Shown here one piece after another: positions 1 to 10,407 of a stretch of DNA of 64,000 nucleotides. A program made the translations under genes and the position numbers. The first letter of the stretch is position 1. Each line of letters begins with the position of its first letter. This DNA comes from Lytechinus pictus (Eukaryota; Echinodermata; Echinoidea; Temnopleuroida; Toxopneustidae), in the NCBI RefSeq assembly GCF_037042905.1, contig NC_087259.1, positions 17,401,501 through 17,465,500 of the forward strand, in the 5' to 3' direction. The notes below the pieces were generated by a model. The model ran no database searches. It was not told where the DNA came from and saw nothing but the letters and a program-made list of their open reading frames with translations.

Positions 1-1
1 G

Positions 2-76
2 TATGACTCTATGAATCTTAAGAACAGAATCCAGTCGTTGTTGTCGAACTATCGAAGACTTGACCCGGCGGAATGA
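2..76 (+). CDS. Possible C-terminal scrap of a gene that begins before the window
   Basis: One frame is open from the window start to a TGA at 74-76. It encodes about 24 residues rich in basic and polar residues (ending YRRLDPAE). The following 150 bases are GC-rich compared with the rest of the window, which would suit the end of a gene. The reading is too short to tell from chance and no family is recognised. It could equally be non-coding. Confidence 0.13.
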   Translation, partial: YDSMNLKNRIQSLLSNYRRLDPAE

Positions 77-910
77 ATGCACCGATCCCGTACGTCCCCG
101 GGGTACAGCCCGAGCCCAAAGCAAGGCCAAGCGTACGCAAGGCCGAGCCGTGTCTGTCGGGGGCCGCAGGAGTAGGAGGATATGATCAGATGTTGAGACA
201 GGCCCGACTTGTTGATGAAAAGTCCACGTCGTGTTCACTTATTCCATTCTGAGGAGGGCCTTTAGAAAGCAGTACAGACATAAGAGTGATCATTCACTTA
301 TTCTGATGAAACACTGACCTGAAATATTGAATTTTGTAGCGCTTACTCGTCTACGCGGCGAGCAGCTGATGTATTTTCGCTGCGCCGTATGTGGCGCGGC
401 AGATATCATGTCGATGCACACATGCTGCAGCTGCACGCGCAGCATGCAGCGAAGAAAACAAGACCTTTGACGTTTAACCCCAATATTTGCAAAAACAAAA
501 CATAAACGCATCCAATTTGGCCAGCGCGGCATGCATGGATATATATGCATGAACGAAATCGACAGACACACCCACGTCCACACACGAGTATACGACAAGC
601 AGATTGAAGATTGATATCTGTCAACTTAGTCCCAACAGCTCAGCACCCTGGCCCTGGCCTGGTGTCACAGTTGAATGAGTCTGGACGGACTGGAGCTGGC
701 TTGATGTATGTGTGCCTAGCCTGCATCTGACTAGACTTTGAAACCTAAGCAGAATTAAGCCCGGAGCAGAAGTAACTGCACTGCATGTCTAACTGAGACT
801 GAGACTGAGTGAGAGGCTGAGCTGAGTGAAACTGGCTGAAGCCAGGTGAATGAATGTGCATGAAATTGATTGCAAACTAGTTCAACTTCAAGTGGACCAA
901 GCCAAGGCAG
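77..910. other. Gene-free stretch with no recognised feature
   Basis: The first 150 bases are GC- and CpG-richer than the surroundings. A short imperfect CTGAG/ACTGA simple repeat lies at about 785-850. The two minus-strand reading frames at 290-624 have no recognisable domain and are judged to be chance frames. Confidence 0.4.
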
Positions 911-1037
911 GGACCCGTTTCATAAACTTGATAAAGTACTTGCAATTAACTGTTGTGACTTTGCCATTATTGCAACTAATATGGCTCAGCAGCCATCATA
1001 ACAGTTGCAAGTCCTTAAAGTTTTATGAAACGGGCCC
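911..1037. mobile_element. Short TIR element (MITE-like)
   Basis: The ends are inverted copies of each other: GGGACCCGTTTCATAAACTT on the left and AAGTTTTATGAAACGGGCCC on the right, enclosing about 90 bases with no coding capacity. A related pair of ends (GGGCCCATTTCATAAA and TTTATGAAACAGGACCC) bounds 7517-7643 in ACBD6 intron 3, so this is a dispersed family. The superfamily cannot be told. Confidence 0.6.
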
Positions 1038-1101
1038 CTGGTCTAACAGTAACACTAACAGTTAGTTATTGTTAGAGTTAGATTGTCCTCTAGTCTAACA
1101 G

Positions 1102-1322
1102 TAGGATGGGGGGTCGGGTGTCCGGACACTTTATATTTTTGAAGCCTTCTTTTTTGTCTTATGATTACACTAAAAATATGAATTCAATAGTTGTAATCAT
1201 CTTCTATTTTGTTCTCTATAATATTTTCTAACATTTTGTACTAAAAATTGATGAAACTTCACTTGTAATTTTTTCAAAAATGACTTTCTAAAATTGATCG
1301 TCCGGACACAACAACTGGGTAC
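1102..1322 (+). repeat. 221-bp dispersed repeat, copy 1
   Basis: This segment starts with TAGGATGGGGGGTCGGGTG and ends with ACAACTGGGTA. It matches 1602-1822 with few differences. The self-complementary word GTCCGGAC occurs near both ends, which may mark a small TIR element. No coding capacity was seen. Confidence 0.7.
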
Positions 1323-1601
1323 AACAGTTAACTACGTTTCACTTAAAGGCTCAATAAAAAAAAAATCTAACTTTAACGTTAGCTTAGTTTTTTACATCTT
1401 ACTTTAGATCATTCACCATGTTCGCACATCAGATTCATATCACACAATGTTTATTGAAACTATTCTGTATAAAATTAATTATCTTAATGTTGATGCTGCT
1501 AAGTAAAGTCTCAAGATATGAATGTACCTGTTATTATTATTAAGTCCATTGTTGAAAGGGCATGTGTACTTTTTTTTTTTTTTACTAACATTACATTACC
1601 A

Positions 1602-1822
1602 TTAGGATGGGGGGTCGGGTGTCCGGACACTATATTTTTGAAGCCTTCTTTTTTGTCTTTGGATTGCACTAAAAATATGAATTCAATACTTGTAATCATC
1701 TTCTATTTTGTTCTCTATAATATTTACTAACATTTGTACTAAAAATTGATGAAAATTCGCTTGTAAAATTTTCCAAATTGACTTTCTAAAATTGATCATC
1801 CGGACACACAACAACTGGGTAT
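1602..1822 (+). repeat. 221-bp dispersed repeat, copy 2
   Basis: This is the second direct copy of the unit at 1102-1322, in the same orientation and of equal length, 280 bases downstream of it. The reading frames here on both strands come from the repeat and are not genes. Confidence 0.7.
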
Positions 1823-2286
1823 ACTTATTACTAGGCCTATCTGTGTCAGGTCTAATTAAGCCAAGGTTTGATGTTAGCCCTATTGGCTTTAATTTCTACC
1901 GCCATCCAAGTAGAGAGTAGACTAAGTTAACTTAAGGGAATAAGTCTAATCCTAGGCTGAAAAATCAGTCTATTTGGGTTAGGATATCTCTGCTGAGACG
2001 TCGTCTGGATTCGCGGCACCCCTCCCTCCTTACCATTGACCTAACTATCCCATACGCACCCCCGTGGTGGTGGTAGATATAGTCTAGATCATGCCATGGT
2101 CTGGTAACATAAATGTGACTGGCTGGTGCATAATTTGCTCAAGCTGCAATAAAAACATGACAATGAATAATTGACGAACCTGACAATGGCTCTTTGGAAC
2201 CAAAATTGTGGATTTTACATCACATATTTTGAGAAACTAGTAAGCTCATTGTATTCATAAAAAAGTTTTCTGGCACTTTTTTTCTC
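1823..2286. other. Gene-free stretch, nothing recognised
   Basis: No long frame, tandem structure or paired ends were found here. Confidence 0.4.
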
Positions 2287-2289
2287 CCA

Positions 2290-2790
2290 TTAGAGGGATG
2301 CTCCGAGCTGAAAATATAAATAGAGTAAAATTCACAGAGCAAAATGCTGAAGATATTATAAAAATCTTATAACAAATAGCAAAGTTATTGAATTTTAAAG
2401 TTTAGCAATATGTCAGTTATATGTACCTCATTATGAATATTCATTAGATGAACTGATTATTTATGTCACATCCCCACTTTCCTTTTTCTTATGTTAGTAT
2501 ATGAAATCAATTGTTTCATTGTTTCATACATGTGTGAATGATATATCTCCCTTGTAATGAAATAAGTTGCAGCAATGAATTTTTAATGCACTTAATCAGT
2601 TGTTGAAATATTTTTGGTTCTTGAAGGAAAAAATTGAACATAAACTTATTTCATAAAGTAAGATACAAAAGATCAAGTGGGGATATGACATCATCAGTTT
2701 GCGCATTGGATATTCATGAAGACATGCCTAGAAATGTTTCACTGGAATAATGCAAATTTTTAAAATGCCATTTTAACTTTGTTATACCCA
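2290..2790. mobile_element. Foldback MITE, degraded copy of the 40.2-kb family
   Basis: The left part (GAGGGATGCTCCGAGCTGAA, then a segment containing TTTAGCAATAT and TGAATATTCATTAG) matches the foldback element at 40212-40792. The right half is the inverted counterpart but is degraded and lacks the clean outer end. No coding capacity. Confidence 0.6.
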
Positions 2791-3018
2791 TAGACACTGT
2801 AGTTAAGCGTCTCGTGAACCACCACCATTACGAGTACTATGGGAGTCTTCTGTGTAGGAGGACTGAGAAAAATCAGAACATGTTTTTAAAAAACCCTCCA
2901 AAACAGCAGATTTTTTAGTCTAAACTAACCTTAACTTTTGGTGTAAAAACTTTTTGCAAACATAAAATGGCCACTTCACCTAACTCATACCAGTATATCA
3001 CACTATAATGCCTAATGG

Positions 3019-3433
3019 CAGGGTGCTACATAACTTTTTAGAAGCATTTGCCCGGTCAGGCAAGTAAATTTTTAAATAGTTGGAATATACTTGCCCAAAA
3101 ATCTATTTCACTTGCCCGAAAAAATCATTGAAAAAAAAGTTTTACCTCTCCAAAAGAAAGTTTTGCGGTTTTATAAACCATTTACCTTTTTCTCTCTTTT
3201 GACATGAACTGATCTTTGTTATTGCATTTCTTCTTCCAAAGTGATTTTATCTCGCCTACCATGACCAAAATTAGGGTCAGTATATCATATCGACCCTAAT
3301 TTTGGTCATTCTACGGTGATAATTTTGCTTGCCCAATTCCGGCAAGTAGTTTTGGTCTTTACTTCAAAACACTTGCCCGACTCTAACTTTTACTTGCCCC
3401 GGGCAATCGGGCAAGTGCTTATGTAGCACCCTG
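3019..3433. mobile_element. hAT-like non-autonomous element
   Basis: The ends are CAGGGTGCTACATAA on the left and TTATGTAGCACCCTG on the right, a perfect 15-bp inverted pair. The flanks carry a 7-base direct duplication, CTAATGG, at 3012-3018 and 3434-3440. hAT elements typically begin CAGGG and make 8-bp duplications, so this fits an old insertion with one end base changed. The interior repeats the word ACTTGCCCG and has no transposase frame. Confidence 0.7.
3262..3308. repeat. Perfect 17-bp-stem hairpin inside the hAT-like element
   Basis: TGACCAAAATTAGGGTC is followed after 13 bases by its exact reverse complement. The stem is perfect although the outer element looks old. Confidence 0.75.
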
Positions 3434-3516
3434 CTAATGGATAGATGGTAGATAATCCCTCACCCCCTGCAGCCCAGCAGGGGGGGGTATTGTGTGGTGA
3501 GGAGGGAGGCGGCGGT

Positions 3517-4413
3517 GGAGATTATCCATGATTGACAATGTTATGCTGGGTTGAGTTCGTTGAGCGAACATTCAGTAAGTGTAGAGTGAACAGTATGATG
3601 GATCATTAATCTAAGTTAGATGTCAACTTAGAATTCTTGGGTAATTTATTATGAATATTATTATATAGGGTGGAGATTATCCATGACAGTGATATGCTGG
3701 GATGAGTTAGTTGAGTGACCACTGGTTCTGTGAATTTAGAGTATGCCTCTAATACCAAGGATTAACCTAATTATGCAGGTTAATCTCTAACATTCAGTTA
3801 GTGTAGAATGAACAGTATGATGAATGATTGATCTAAGTAAGATGTAAACTTAGAATTCTTGTTTTTTTAATTTGACTAGACACTTAATCTTGGGTAGTTT
3901 ATTATGAATATTATTATTGAGGGCAGAGATTATCCATGACAGTGACATGCTGGGATGAGATAGTTGAGTGACCACTGGTTCTGTGAAATTAGAGTATGCC
4001 TCTATAAACCAAGGATTAACCTAATTATGCAGGTTAATCTCTAACATTCAGTTAGTGTAGACTGAACAGTATAATGAATGATTGATCTAAGTAAGATGTA
4101 AACTTAGAATTCTTGTTTTGTTAATTTGACTAGACAATTAATCTTGGGTAGTTTATTATGAATATTATTATAGAGGGCGGAGATTATCCATGACAGTGAT
4201 ATGCTGGGATGAGTCAGTTGAGCGACCATTGGTTCTGCAAATTTAGAGTATGCCTCTAAAAGTAAGGATCAACCTAATTATGCAGATTAATCTCTAAGTA
4301 GAGTGAACAGTATGATGAATGATTGATCTAAGTAAGATGTCAACTTAGAATTCTTCCTTTTTTTTATTTAACCAGACACTTAACCTTGGGTAATTTATTA
4401 TGAATATTATTGT
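3517..4413. repeat. Tandem array, about 250-bp unit, four copies
   Basis: The phrase GAGATTATCCATGA recurs near 3518, 3673, 3926 and 4180. Each is followed by matching text (ATGCTGGGATGAG, GTATGATGAATGATTGATC, TTATGAATATTATT). The first unit is shorter (about 155 bp); the others are about 253 bp. The array ends about 140 bp upstream of the ACBD6 start codon, within or next to the presumed 5' non-coding part of that gene. Confidence 0.8.
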
Positions 4414-4477
4414 CAGTGGTGTAACATTTTAACAAGCTTGACAAATCAATCTAAAGTTTTCCTCACTCTCGTCTCAG

Positions 4478-4777
4478 CTCGGCTTGGGAAGACCATTGAG
4501 ACTCCAGCACTTGGTTAAGAGAAAGAAATTATTACCGGCAGAAGGCAGGATGGATCAAGAAGGGGCAGTGGCATTCACCATCAAGACAGGGGCCAGTGTA
4601 GACGTTACTCCTGGTGATGATTCTGATAATGAAAGTGAAATGATGATGGATGCGATGGTGGAGCAAGAATTGACGGCTCTTCAGAAAGATTTCGACCGAG
4701 CATCAACATTCATGACTTCGGTTGCTGCGAACCTTGGAAGTGAAAAACTGTTGTACTTTTACGCAAGGTTTAAGCAG
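4478..4777 (+). CDS. ACBD6: ACBD6 exon carrying the start codon
   Basis: The coding part runs from ATG at 4550 to 4777 (76 codons, phase 0), followed by the donor GTGATC. A strong pyrimidine tract ending in CAG at 4475-4477 suggests an upstream non-coding exon is spliced in at 4478. The frame is open upstream of 4550, so a more 5' start in another exon cannot be excluded. ATG 4550 gives a protein of the usual family length. The residues include the acidic GDDSDNESE stretch and end in YARFKQ. Confidence 0.88.
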
Positions 4778-7700
4778 GTGATCTATTCTATTTCTCAGAA
4801 AATTCGGGTCAGACAATGGCGAGACTCTATTTGATTATCAACGGATCAAAGTGTAAATGTTGTTAACAGTTTATTTTCCCAACATGTAGGGCATGGGTGT
4901 CAGAGCAGAGGATTATCTTTTGTATTGGGGGGGGGGGGGACACAATAGATCCCCCCATGAACAAAGGATAATCCTCTACGCAGACGCCCATGATGTAGGG
5001 GACAGGGGAGTTTGGGCCATGAGGGGTGGGGGGGCACTCAACTCAACATTTTAGCATCCCTAAATGTGTAGCTTTAATTTTAAATTGTTTGATTATATAA
5101 GTCAATTAATGTATAAAAAAAATTGACCGAGCATCAACATTTATGTCTTCGGTTGCTGCGAACCTTGGAAGTGAAAAACTGAAGAAAAAAATGATGTAGG
5201 GGAGGTTGGGCCATTTCTTCTTTTTTTTTTTGGGGGGGGGGCACTAAACTCAATTGCTGTACACTCATTTGATAACAGGTTAGCATCCCTAAATGTGTAG
5301 CTTTAATTTTAAATTGTTTGATGATATAAGGCAATTAATGTAAAAAAAAAAACCTGTTAATTTCAATAGTTGTCTCTTCAATTGATCACATGAAATAACA
5401 AAACAATGCATTTTGGAGAAGATATTTTGTCAGGACATAGATTTAATAGATTAAAATATTGTTGCCCTATTTCTCAATATTTTGCTAATAATTCGTTGTT
5501 TTTTGTTCAGGTTTTTTTTTCACTTTCTAATGTTTTCAGGCAACAGTTGGAAAATGTAATATATGCAGGCCAGGCATGTTCAATTTCCAAGGGAAACAAA
5601 AATGGTAAGTGCGAACTCACTCAAAGGTGTATGATAAGGCTGGTGTATGGAGGGTTGAGGCAGGCGAGGGGGGGGGGACTTCCTCTTTTAAATTCATGGC
5701 CCTGGGAACAATTTTTTAAAAGGCTGCTGAAGTAAATTTGACAAGCAAAAAAAAAAGATAATTGCCACACCTACCAGAATTCCAGGGGGTGCTGCCTATG
5801 GAGAATAATACACACAGCACCCCCCCCCCCCCCTTCCCAGGGCCATGCTTAAATCCTCTCATAATCGCTACAATCATATACGTAGTGGATCAGCCATTAG
5901 TCCTGATTATCCAGGGAGCCATTGTTCCTAAAAAGCATCATGAAAACTAATTTTGAGTGCACATGATACTCAGAGAGATATCTACCAGTTTTGATATTTA
6001 AAGAACGTTCATTTTTATGCGTATACATGTATGGTGAGAGGGGGGGGGGAGCTTTTTTCTGGCCTTAACTTTACCATTACATTAAAAGCAAACCACATTC
6101 TTTGAAGTACTATTTTTGTAATTTTATGATAGTGTAGTGATCTCCCATGAGGGAGCTGTTAGTCTGAATAGGAAACCTTCATGGTTAAGTAATTCAGTTT
6201 GCCTGCCTTATTCCTTGCAACATGAGTTTGCAGTTCTCATGAGTATTTTATCTGTTTGTTTTTTTAATTGTATATTTTTGCATGCTTTCTTTTTCTCAGA
6301 TTCTTATATAAACTTTTTTTTCAATTTTCTCTTATAAAGTTTAAAGTTTTTCTCTAATGAATAAGAACAATGATGATTTGCCATTTTTGTGGTCTCACAT
6401 GCAATGTAATGTGATGTCATGTATTAGAAATTCAAAATTTAAATGGTTCAAGATTATTTTTAATATTCTGAGAAAATGCATCGATGTAACCTCACATTAG
6501 TGCTTGAAATCTAAAACTTTGTTATTCTTAGATGGATTCTTGTGTCTATCAACTTCTCTTATGTTTCTTTTCGTTAACTCCTTTTGTAAGTCATACTTGA
6601 TACCGTTGTGAACTTTCCCTTTAATAATAAAATATTCAATGTATGAATTATAAACAATATCACTTTTTATCAGTAAGTTTCCAGCAACTGTGTATAATGT
6701 GTGACACATATACAGTGGGAGTTAAAGATTTTTTGCAGATGAATGGTGCTATATAATGCTGTTCATCGTTGTCATCAACATCATCATCATCATATTCATC
6801 GCCATCGTCATCATCAACATCATTATCACCATCATCATATTCATTGCCATCATCATCGTCATCCTCGTCATCATCATCAAATCTCTTCATCGTATCGACT
6901 AGAAAAAAAGGCTTCATTCAAGTAAAAAGTAATTAGTACAGGCCCACATACAGTCACAAAGTCATATGGGGAAAGATCATTTTTGTATGCATGCAGGCCT
7001 TGTTCCTTCGAATAATCTGCCAGAATATCTTTAGAAATATAACAACATATGAAAAGAAATAAAGAGTTTGAAAACATATTGATTTAGCATTTTTGTAAAC
7101 AATTTGGAACCCTTTGCTCTCCACTCTTTTGTAAAACGTGGAAGGGACCTACAATAATGCCTAGATGCATTTTTTATACAAAATTGAAATGTTTATTGCT
7201 AATGCTATTATCATCATCATCATTTATCATTGTGTTATTTGACCAGGCATGAGGAATCAAAATTTCTGACACCCCTCCCCTTTCTCTTTTGCGTATAATA
7301 TTGATCGTTTCCAGGGATGCATGGAATGCCTTGAAGGATATGAGCAAAGAACAGGCCATGATGGAATACATCGAAGCCATGGATGAAGTGGACCCAGACT
7401 GGAACTCAAAGGTCAAAGGCCACAAGTCCGTTTCCAAAGGGTTAGGAGTCGGAGTCAGTACTATGCTAGCTGAAGAAGAAGTGGAGTTGAGGTAAGGATG
7501 GAGTTTAAGTCGACCTGGGGCCCATTTCATAAAACATGTTGCTTCAACAAATTTGCAATACAACATAAATAATTTGATTGGCTGATGGCAAATATAAAAA
7601 TTGTGCATTTGTGAATATAACACTTCTTTATGAAACAGGACCCATGTTTATTAGTAAAATGTAATGAATTATGATCAATTTGAAGAAGAAAAAAATTTGA

Positions 7701-10310
7701 GAGGGGTGGGGTGGCAGAATAATTAGTACTTACGACTGCATTGTTAGTATTTGATCATGAGAGGGCTATTATAATGGGCATGATTGCCATCACAGCCGAT
7801 ATGTGAGACTGTCTCCATATGAGAGATTATATTTAATATATGAGCTACTTTTGGAAAGAATTTTTGTATCCAATTTGAGAGACAGTCTCCAGCTTGGCAG
7901 CTTGAGAGACCAATTTTCTGAGGAGGAGGCAATTCACTTGCATGGTTCTTATCAATGTATTTTCAGATTTGTGTTTTTCCCCGTTTTGGAAAATATGTGT
8001 TAACGGTTTAGTAGACAAAGACAAAAAAATGAAGCCAGATAGTAAGTCTATTGCAAACCATGAATTTGTAAATGTTGCATTGCTTCTGTGTTCAGGGTCC
8101 AGGATTCAACCTTCTGTGAAGAAGTCTGGAATGTATTACAGTCTGATAATATGTCCCATTACTTGAATTTTGAGAGCGATGGCCTTATTTATTTTCATGT
8201 GTGTACTGTATATATCTCCATATCTATATTTCTAATCTCTTGTCAAGTGCTCTTCCTTTCCCAGACGTGTTGTGGCTCAGTGGATAGGTCTCCAGACTTT
8301 GAACCACAAGGTCCGGGGTTCCCACCGCAGCACTCACGGCCTTTGGCAAGGAGTTTATCTACATTTGCCACTCTCCCCCCAGGTGTAGTAAATGGGTTCC
8401 TGGTAGGAAGGAATTCCTTTAATGCTTGAGTGCCCGATCAGGGTAACCGTGCTAAAGCCAGGTCGCATTATATTATTATTAGATGATATACTTGTGGAGT
8501 ATTTAGTACCAAATAATACCAAAATGCTGCATTGCATCTTGTATTTTTCATAGTGATCAAGAGAAATCCATTTTCGACTGGTGCAAAGAGGGTGCGGTGG
8601 AACAAGTGCGACTTCTTCTGTCTAGGGAGGACAGTAATATCAACCAGGTGGACGAGGACGGACTGACGTTGCTTCATTGGGCATGTGACAGAGGTCACCT
8701 AGAGGTCGTGACCTTACTCCTTGAACGAAAGGTCAACGTTAATGCTCCAGACCCAGATGGCCAAACCCCACTTCATTATGGTAAAGTACTGCTGCTTTTA
8801 CCCTTCAATTTCAAAACTTATGTTTGCCTGTGTTTAAGCAGAAGGGCTAGCATCCTTACACATGGGATACTCTCCTTTCCCTTGTACGCACATTTTATCA
8901 TAAATAAATTCACCCATTCTGTAATGTAAAAATAACATTCCGCAGTTCTTGTAGCCTGTATCACATTATGATATAACGTCCCTTTGTACTCAGTTCAAAA
9001 AGGACTTGCATATTATAAGCCATTTCAGAGTGAGCTCATGATCAACTTTTCTCAAACGGCCTTTCCCATTTTTCATTAGGATGAGCATCAACCCTTCCAA
9101 ATGAAGATGTTGTGTAAGCTATCCAGGCAAAGCATTCACATTCTAAGAAAGAAAGGCATGGTATAGACCAAGTAACTAGAATAGTATGTCAGTGACAAAG
9201 TTAAGAAAATCGTTGGTTGTATCATTGACTTTTGACACATTGAGGATTGTTTGGGTTGCTGTCAAATACCAATGATTATGAACACATTTTTTACTTTTCA
9301 TTGTGGATGTGATGAAAATAATATTTTAAAGGGAATGTGTTAATAATCATCAAATCACAAATGCTTATGTCACTAAATTTGAAAACCACCTTGATGGTTT
9401 ATCTTAAATGACCTTTTAGGCTAATTACCACAGCCTTTCACTATATACATGCCTTCCATAGCATCAATCCTGTCAGGTTCTCATTACCTCATCTTGTATG
9501 AGTGAAGCACAATGAGGAAGGTCAAGGGTTGAAACTACTCAACCAATGAAGCTCCTTTGAATAAATGCTTCTTTTACTTCATAAGTGTCTCTTTTTATTT
9601 TGAAACAGTTTTCCTTTTTGTCGCCCTTGGTCCTCAGTACCCTCATTTATTTTCATACCTTGTGATTAATTATAGATCACCTTTGTGAAAGCTTGTCTAA
9701 AGCTTTGGTAAAGGGCCATTATACATGTAACTATACTTGAGTATCATTCATATTCAGTGGGTGCATCGTGGTCTAGTGCTTCTGACTCTCGCCTTTCAAA
9801 CAGAGTGTCATGGGTTCGAATTCTAGCAATGGCGTGTTTTCATTCAGCAAGAAATTTATCCACACTGTGCTGCACTCGACCCAGGTGAGGTGAATGGGTA
9901 CCTGGGAGGATTAATTCCTTGCATGCACGAGCGCTGAAAGGCAGTTCAAGCTAAAGCTGGGGTAATAATAAACAATGCCCCTCGGAATAGATTGTTTCTA
10001 GATAGATGGCGCTATATAAATGCCTATTATTATTATGATATACAGTGATGAAATGTATTAATGACATACACTTTTGGGAGACTTATCAAAACAAAAGACA
10101 GGCTTTAACATCCAGTTTACTGATCTCTCTGTCTCTCTCTCCCCTTCCCCTTCTACAGCCTGTACGTGTGAACACCTCTCGATCATTGAAGCTTTGGTCA
10201 AGCACGGTGGTAGTGTGAACACCAAGGATGCAGATGGGAATGTGCCTGCAGACAACACATACAGAAAAGATATTCATCAATTATTAGAAACAAACTATGA
10301 TGTAACATGA
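4550..10310 (+). CDS. ACBD6: ACBD6: acyl-CoA-binding domain and ankyrin-repeat protein (5 exons, complete CDS)
   Basis: Joined exons 4550-4777, 5540-5604, 7315-7491, 8554-8780 and 10159-10310 give 849 nt, that is 282 codons plus TGA, the length of human ACBD6 as I recall it. All introns are GT-AG with phases 0, 2, 2 and 1. The acidic N-terminus (residues 30-50) is followed by an acyl-CoA-binding domain at about 50-125: YARFKQATVG at 71-80 and KQKWDAW at 95-101 are the family signature. Tyr71, Lys75, Lys97 and Tyr116 are at ligand-contacting positions of the family. Two ankyrin repeats follow (DGLTLLHWACDRGH at 192-205 and DGQTPLHYA at 225-233). From the family, the protein binds long-chain acyl-CoA in cytosol and nucleus and is linked to lipid acylation and N-myristoylation. 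The identity is secure; the exact first codon is the least certain part. Confidence 0.95.
4988..5345 (+). repeat. Tandem duplication in ACBD6 intron 1 that includes part of exon 1
   Basis: Bases 5123-5181 repeat 4690-4750 of exon 1 (GACCGAGCATCAACATT to GAAAAACTG) with about three differences. The sequence after it (GATGTAGGGG, TTGGGCCAT, a G-run with GCACT, TTAGCATCCCTAAATGTGTA and TTTAAATTGTTTGAT) repeats 4988-5120. The copied exon part has lost the donor region, so it cannot be an alternative exon as it stands. Confidence 0.85.
5540..5604 (+). CDS. ACBD6: ACBD6 exon 2
   Basis: The 65-nt exon sits between the acceptor TTTTCAG and the donor GTAAGT. It encodes ATVGKCNICRPGMFNFQGKQ-K plus two bases of the Trp98 codon. 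It supplies the central acyl-CoA-binding motif. It is too short to find by open-frame length and was placed by frame continuity with the exons on either side. Confidence 0.93.
5605..7314 (+). other. ACBD6 intron 2
   Basis: Non-coding. It holds a GAT/CAT trinucleotide microsatellite at about 6777-6890, which produces histidine-rich and aspartate-rich chance frames, plus G- and C-runs near 5670, 5820 and 6042. No element with paired ends was recognised. Confidence 0.6.
6777..6890. repeat. (CAT)n-type microsatellite
   Basis: Imperfect CATCAT and CATCGT units lie in ACBD6 intron 2. The translated frames are poly-His on plus and poly-Asp on minus and are artefacts of the repeat. Confidence 0.85.
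7315..7491 (+). CDS. ACBD6: ACBD6 exon 3
   Basis: The acceptor is TTTCCAG and the donor GTAAGG. The exon completes Trp98 and encodes DAWNALKDMS and AMMEYIEAMD, the last helix of the acyl-CoA-binding domain, then the linker to the ankyrin part. It ends with two bases of Ser157. Confidence 0.93.
7517..7643. mobile_element. Short TIR element, relative of 911-1037
   Basis: GGGCCCATTTCATAAA on the left pairs with TTTATGAAACAGGACCC on the right. The element lies in ACBD6 intron 3 just after exon 3 and has no coding capacity. Confidence 0.55.
8262..8480 (+). mobile_element. tRNA-derived SINE, degraded copy
   Basis: The head has an A-box-like TGGCTCAGTGGATAGG and a B-box-like GGGGTTCCCACC. The body contains TAGTAAATGGGTTCCTGGTAGGA, a degraded form of the body shared by the copies near 9.8, 22.4, 53.1 and 55.6 kb, and the tail is ATTATTATTA. 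It lies in ACBD6 intron 3, in the sense orientation. Confidence 0.75.
8554..8780 (+). CDS. ACBD6: ACBD6 exon 4 (first ankyrin repeat and start of the second)
   Basis: The acceptor is TTTTCATAG and the donor GTAAAG. It encodes residues 158-232 plus one base of Ala233. Ankyrin hallmarks visible are DGLTLLHWACDRGH and the following helix LEVVTLLLE, then DGQTPLHY. The segment IFDWCKEG before the first repeat matches the equivalent stretch of vertebrate ACBD6. Confidence 0.94.
9764..10035 (+). mobile_element. tRNA-derived SINE
   Basis: The tRNA-like head has TGGTCTAGTGCTTCTGAC and the B-box GGGTTCGAATTC. The body contains AGGTGAGGTGAATGGGTACC and GCTAAAGCTGGGGTAATAA. The 3' end is GGCGCTATATAAATG followed by ATT repeats. 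It lies in ACBD6 intron 4. Confidence 0.85.
10159..10310 (+). CDS. ACBD6: ACBD6 exon 5 and stop
   Basis: The acceptor is CTTCTACAG. The exon encodes ACTCEHLSIIEALVKHGGSV, the second half of ankyrin repeat 2, then a short tail ending NYDVT and TGA at 10308-10310. No canonical AATAAA was found within the next 100 bases, where a TIR element begins at 10408, so the 3' end of the mRNA is unplaced. Confidence 0.93.
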
Positions 10311-10407
10311 TAGTTTTTTGGGTTTTTTTCATAATTTCATACAAAATTGTTTATTATTGTAAAGAGGATGAGGCATTGTACCAGTACATTGAGAGAGATA
10401 GAATTCT

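Noticed and set aside
4484-4549. Upstream start of ACBD6 at the TTG at 4484
   Set aside because: TTG is not a plausible eukaryotic start; ATG 4550 gives the family length, and 4478-4549 looks like spliced 5' non-coding sequence.
5123-5181. Alternative ACBD6 exon
   Set aside because: The copied piece lacks the donor end and has no acceptor directly before it, so it is treated as a partial duplication.
6660-6925. Histidine-rich and aspartate-rich proteins
   Set aside because: Both are translations of the CAT/ATG microsatellite in ACBD6 intron 2.
7174-7623. 149-codon minus-strand gene
   Set aside because: It is the antisense shadow of ACBD6 exon 3.
9764-9850. tRNA gene
   Set aside because: A- and B-box-like words are present, but the cloverleaf arms do not close well and the same head recurs in five SINE copies.
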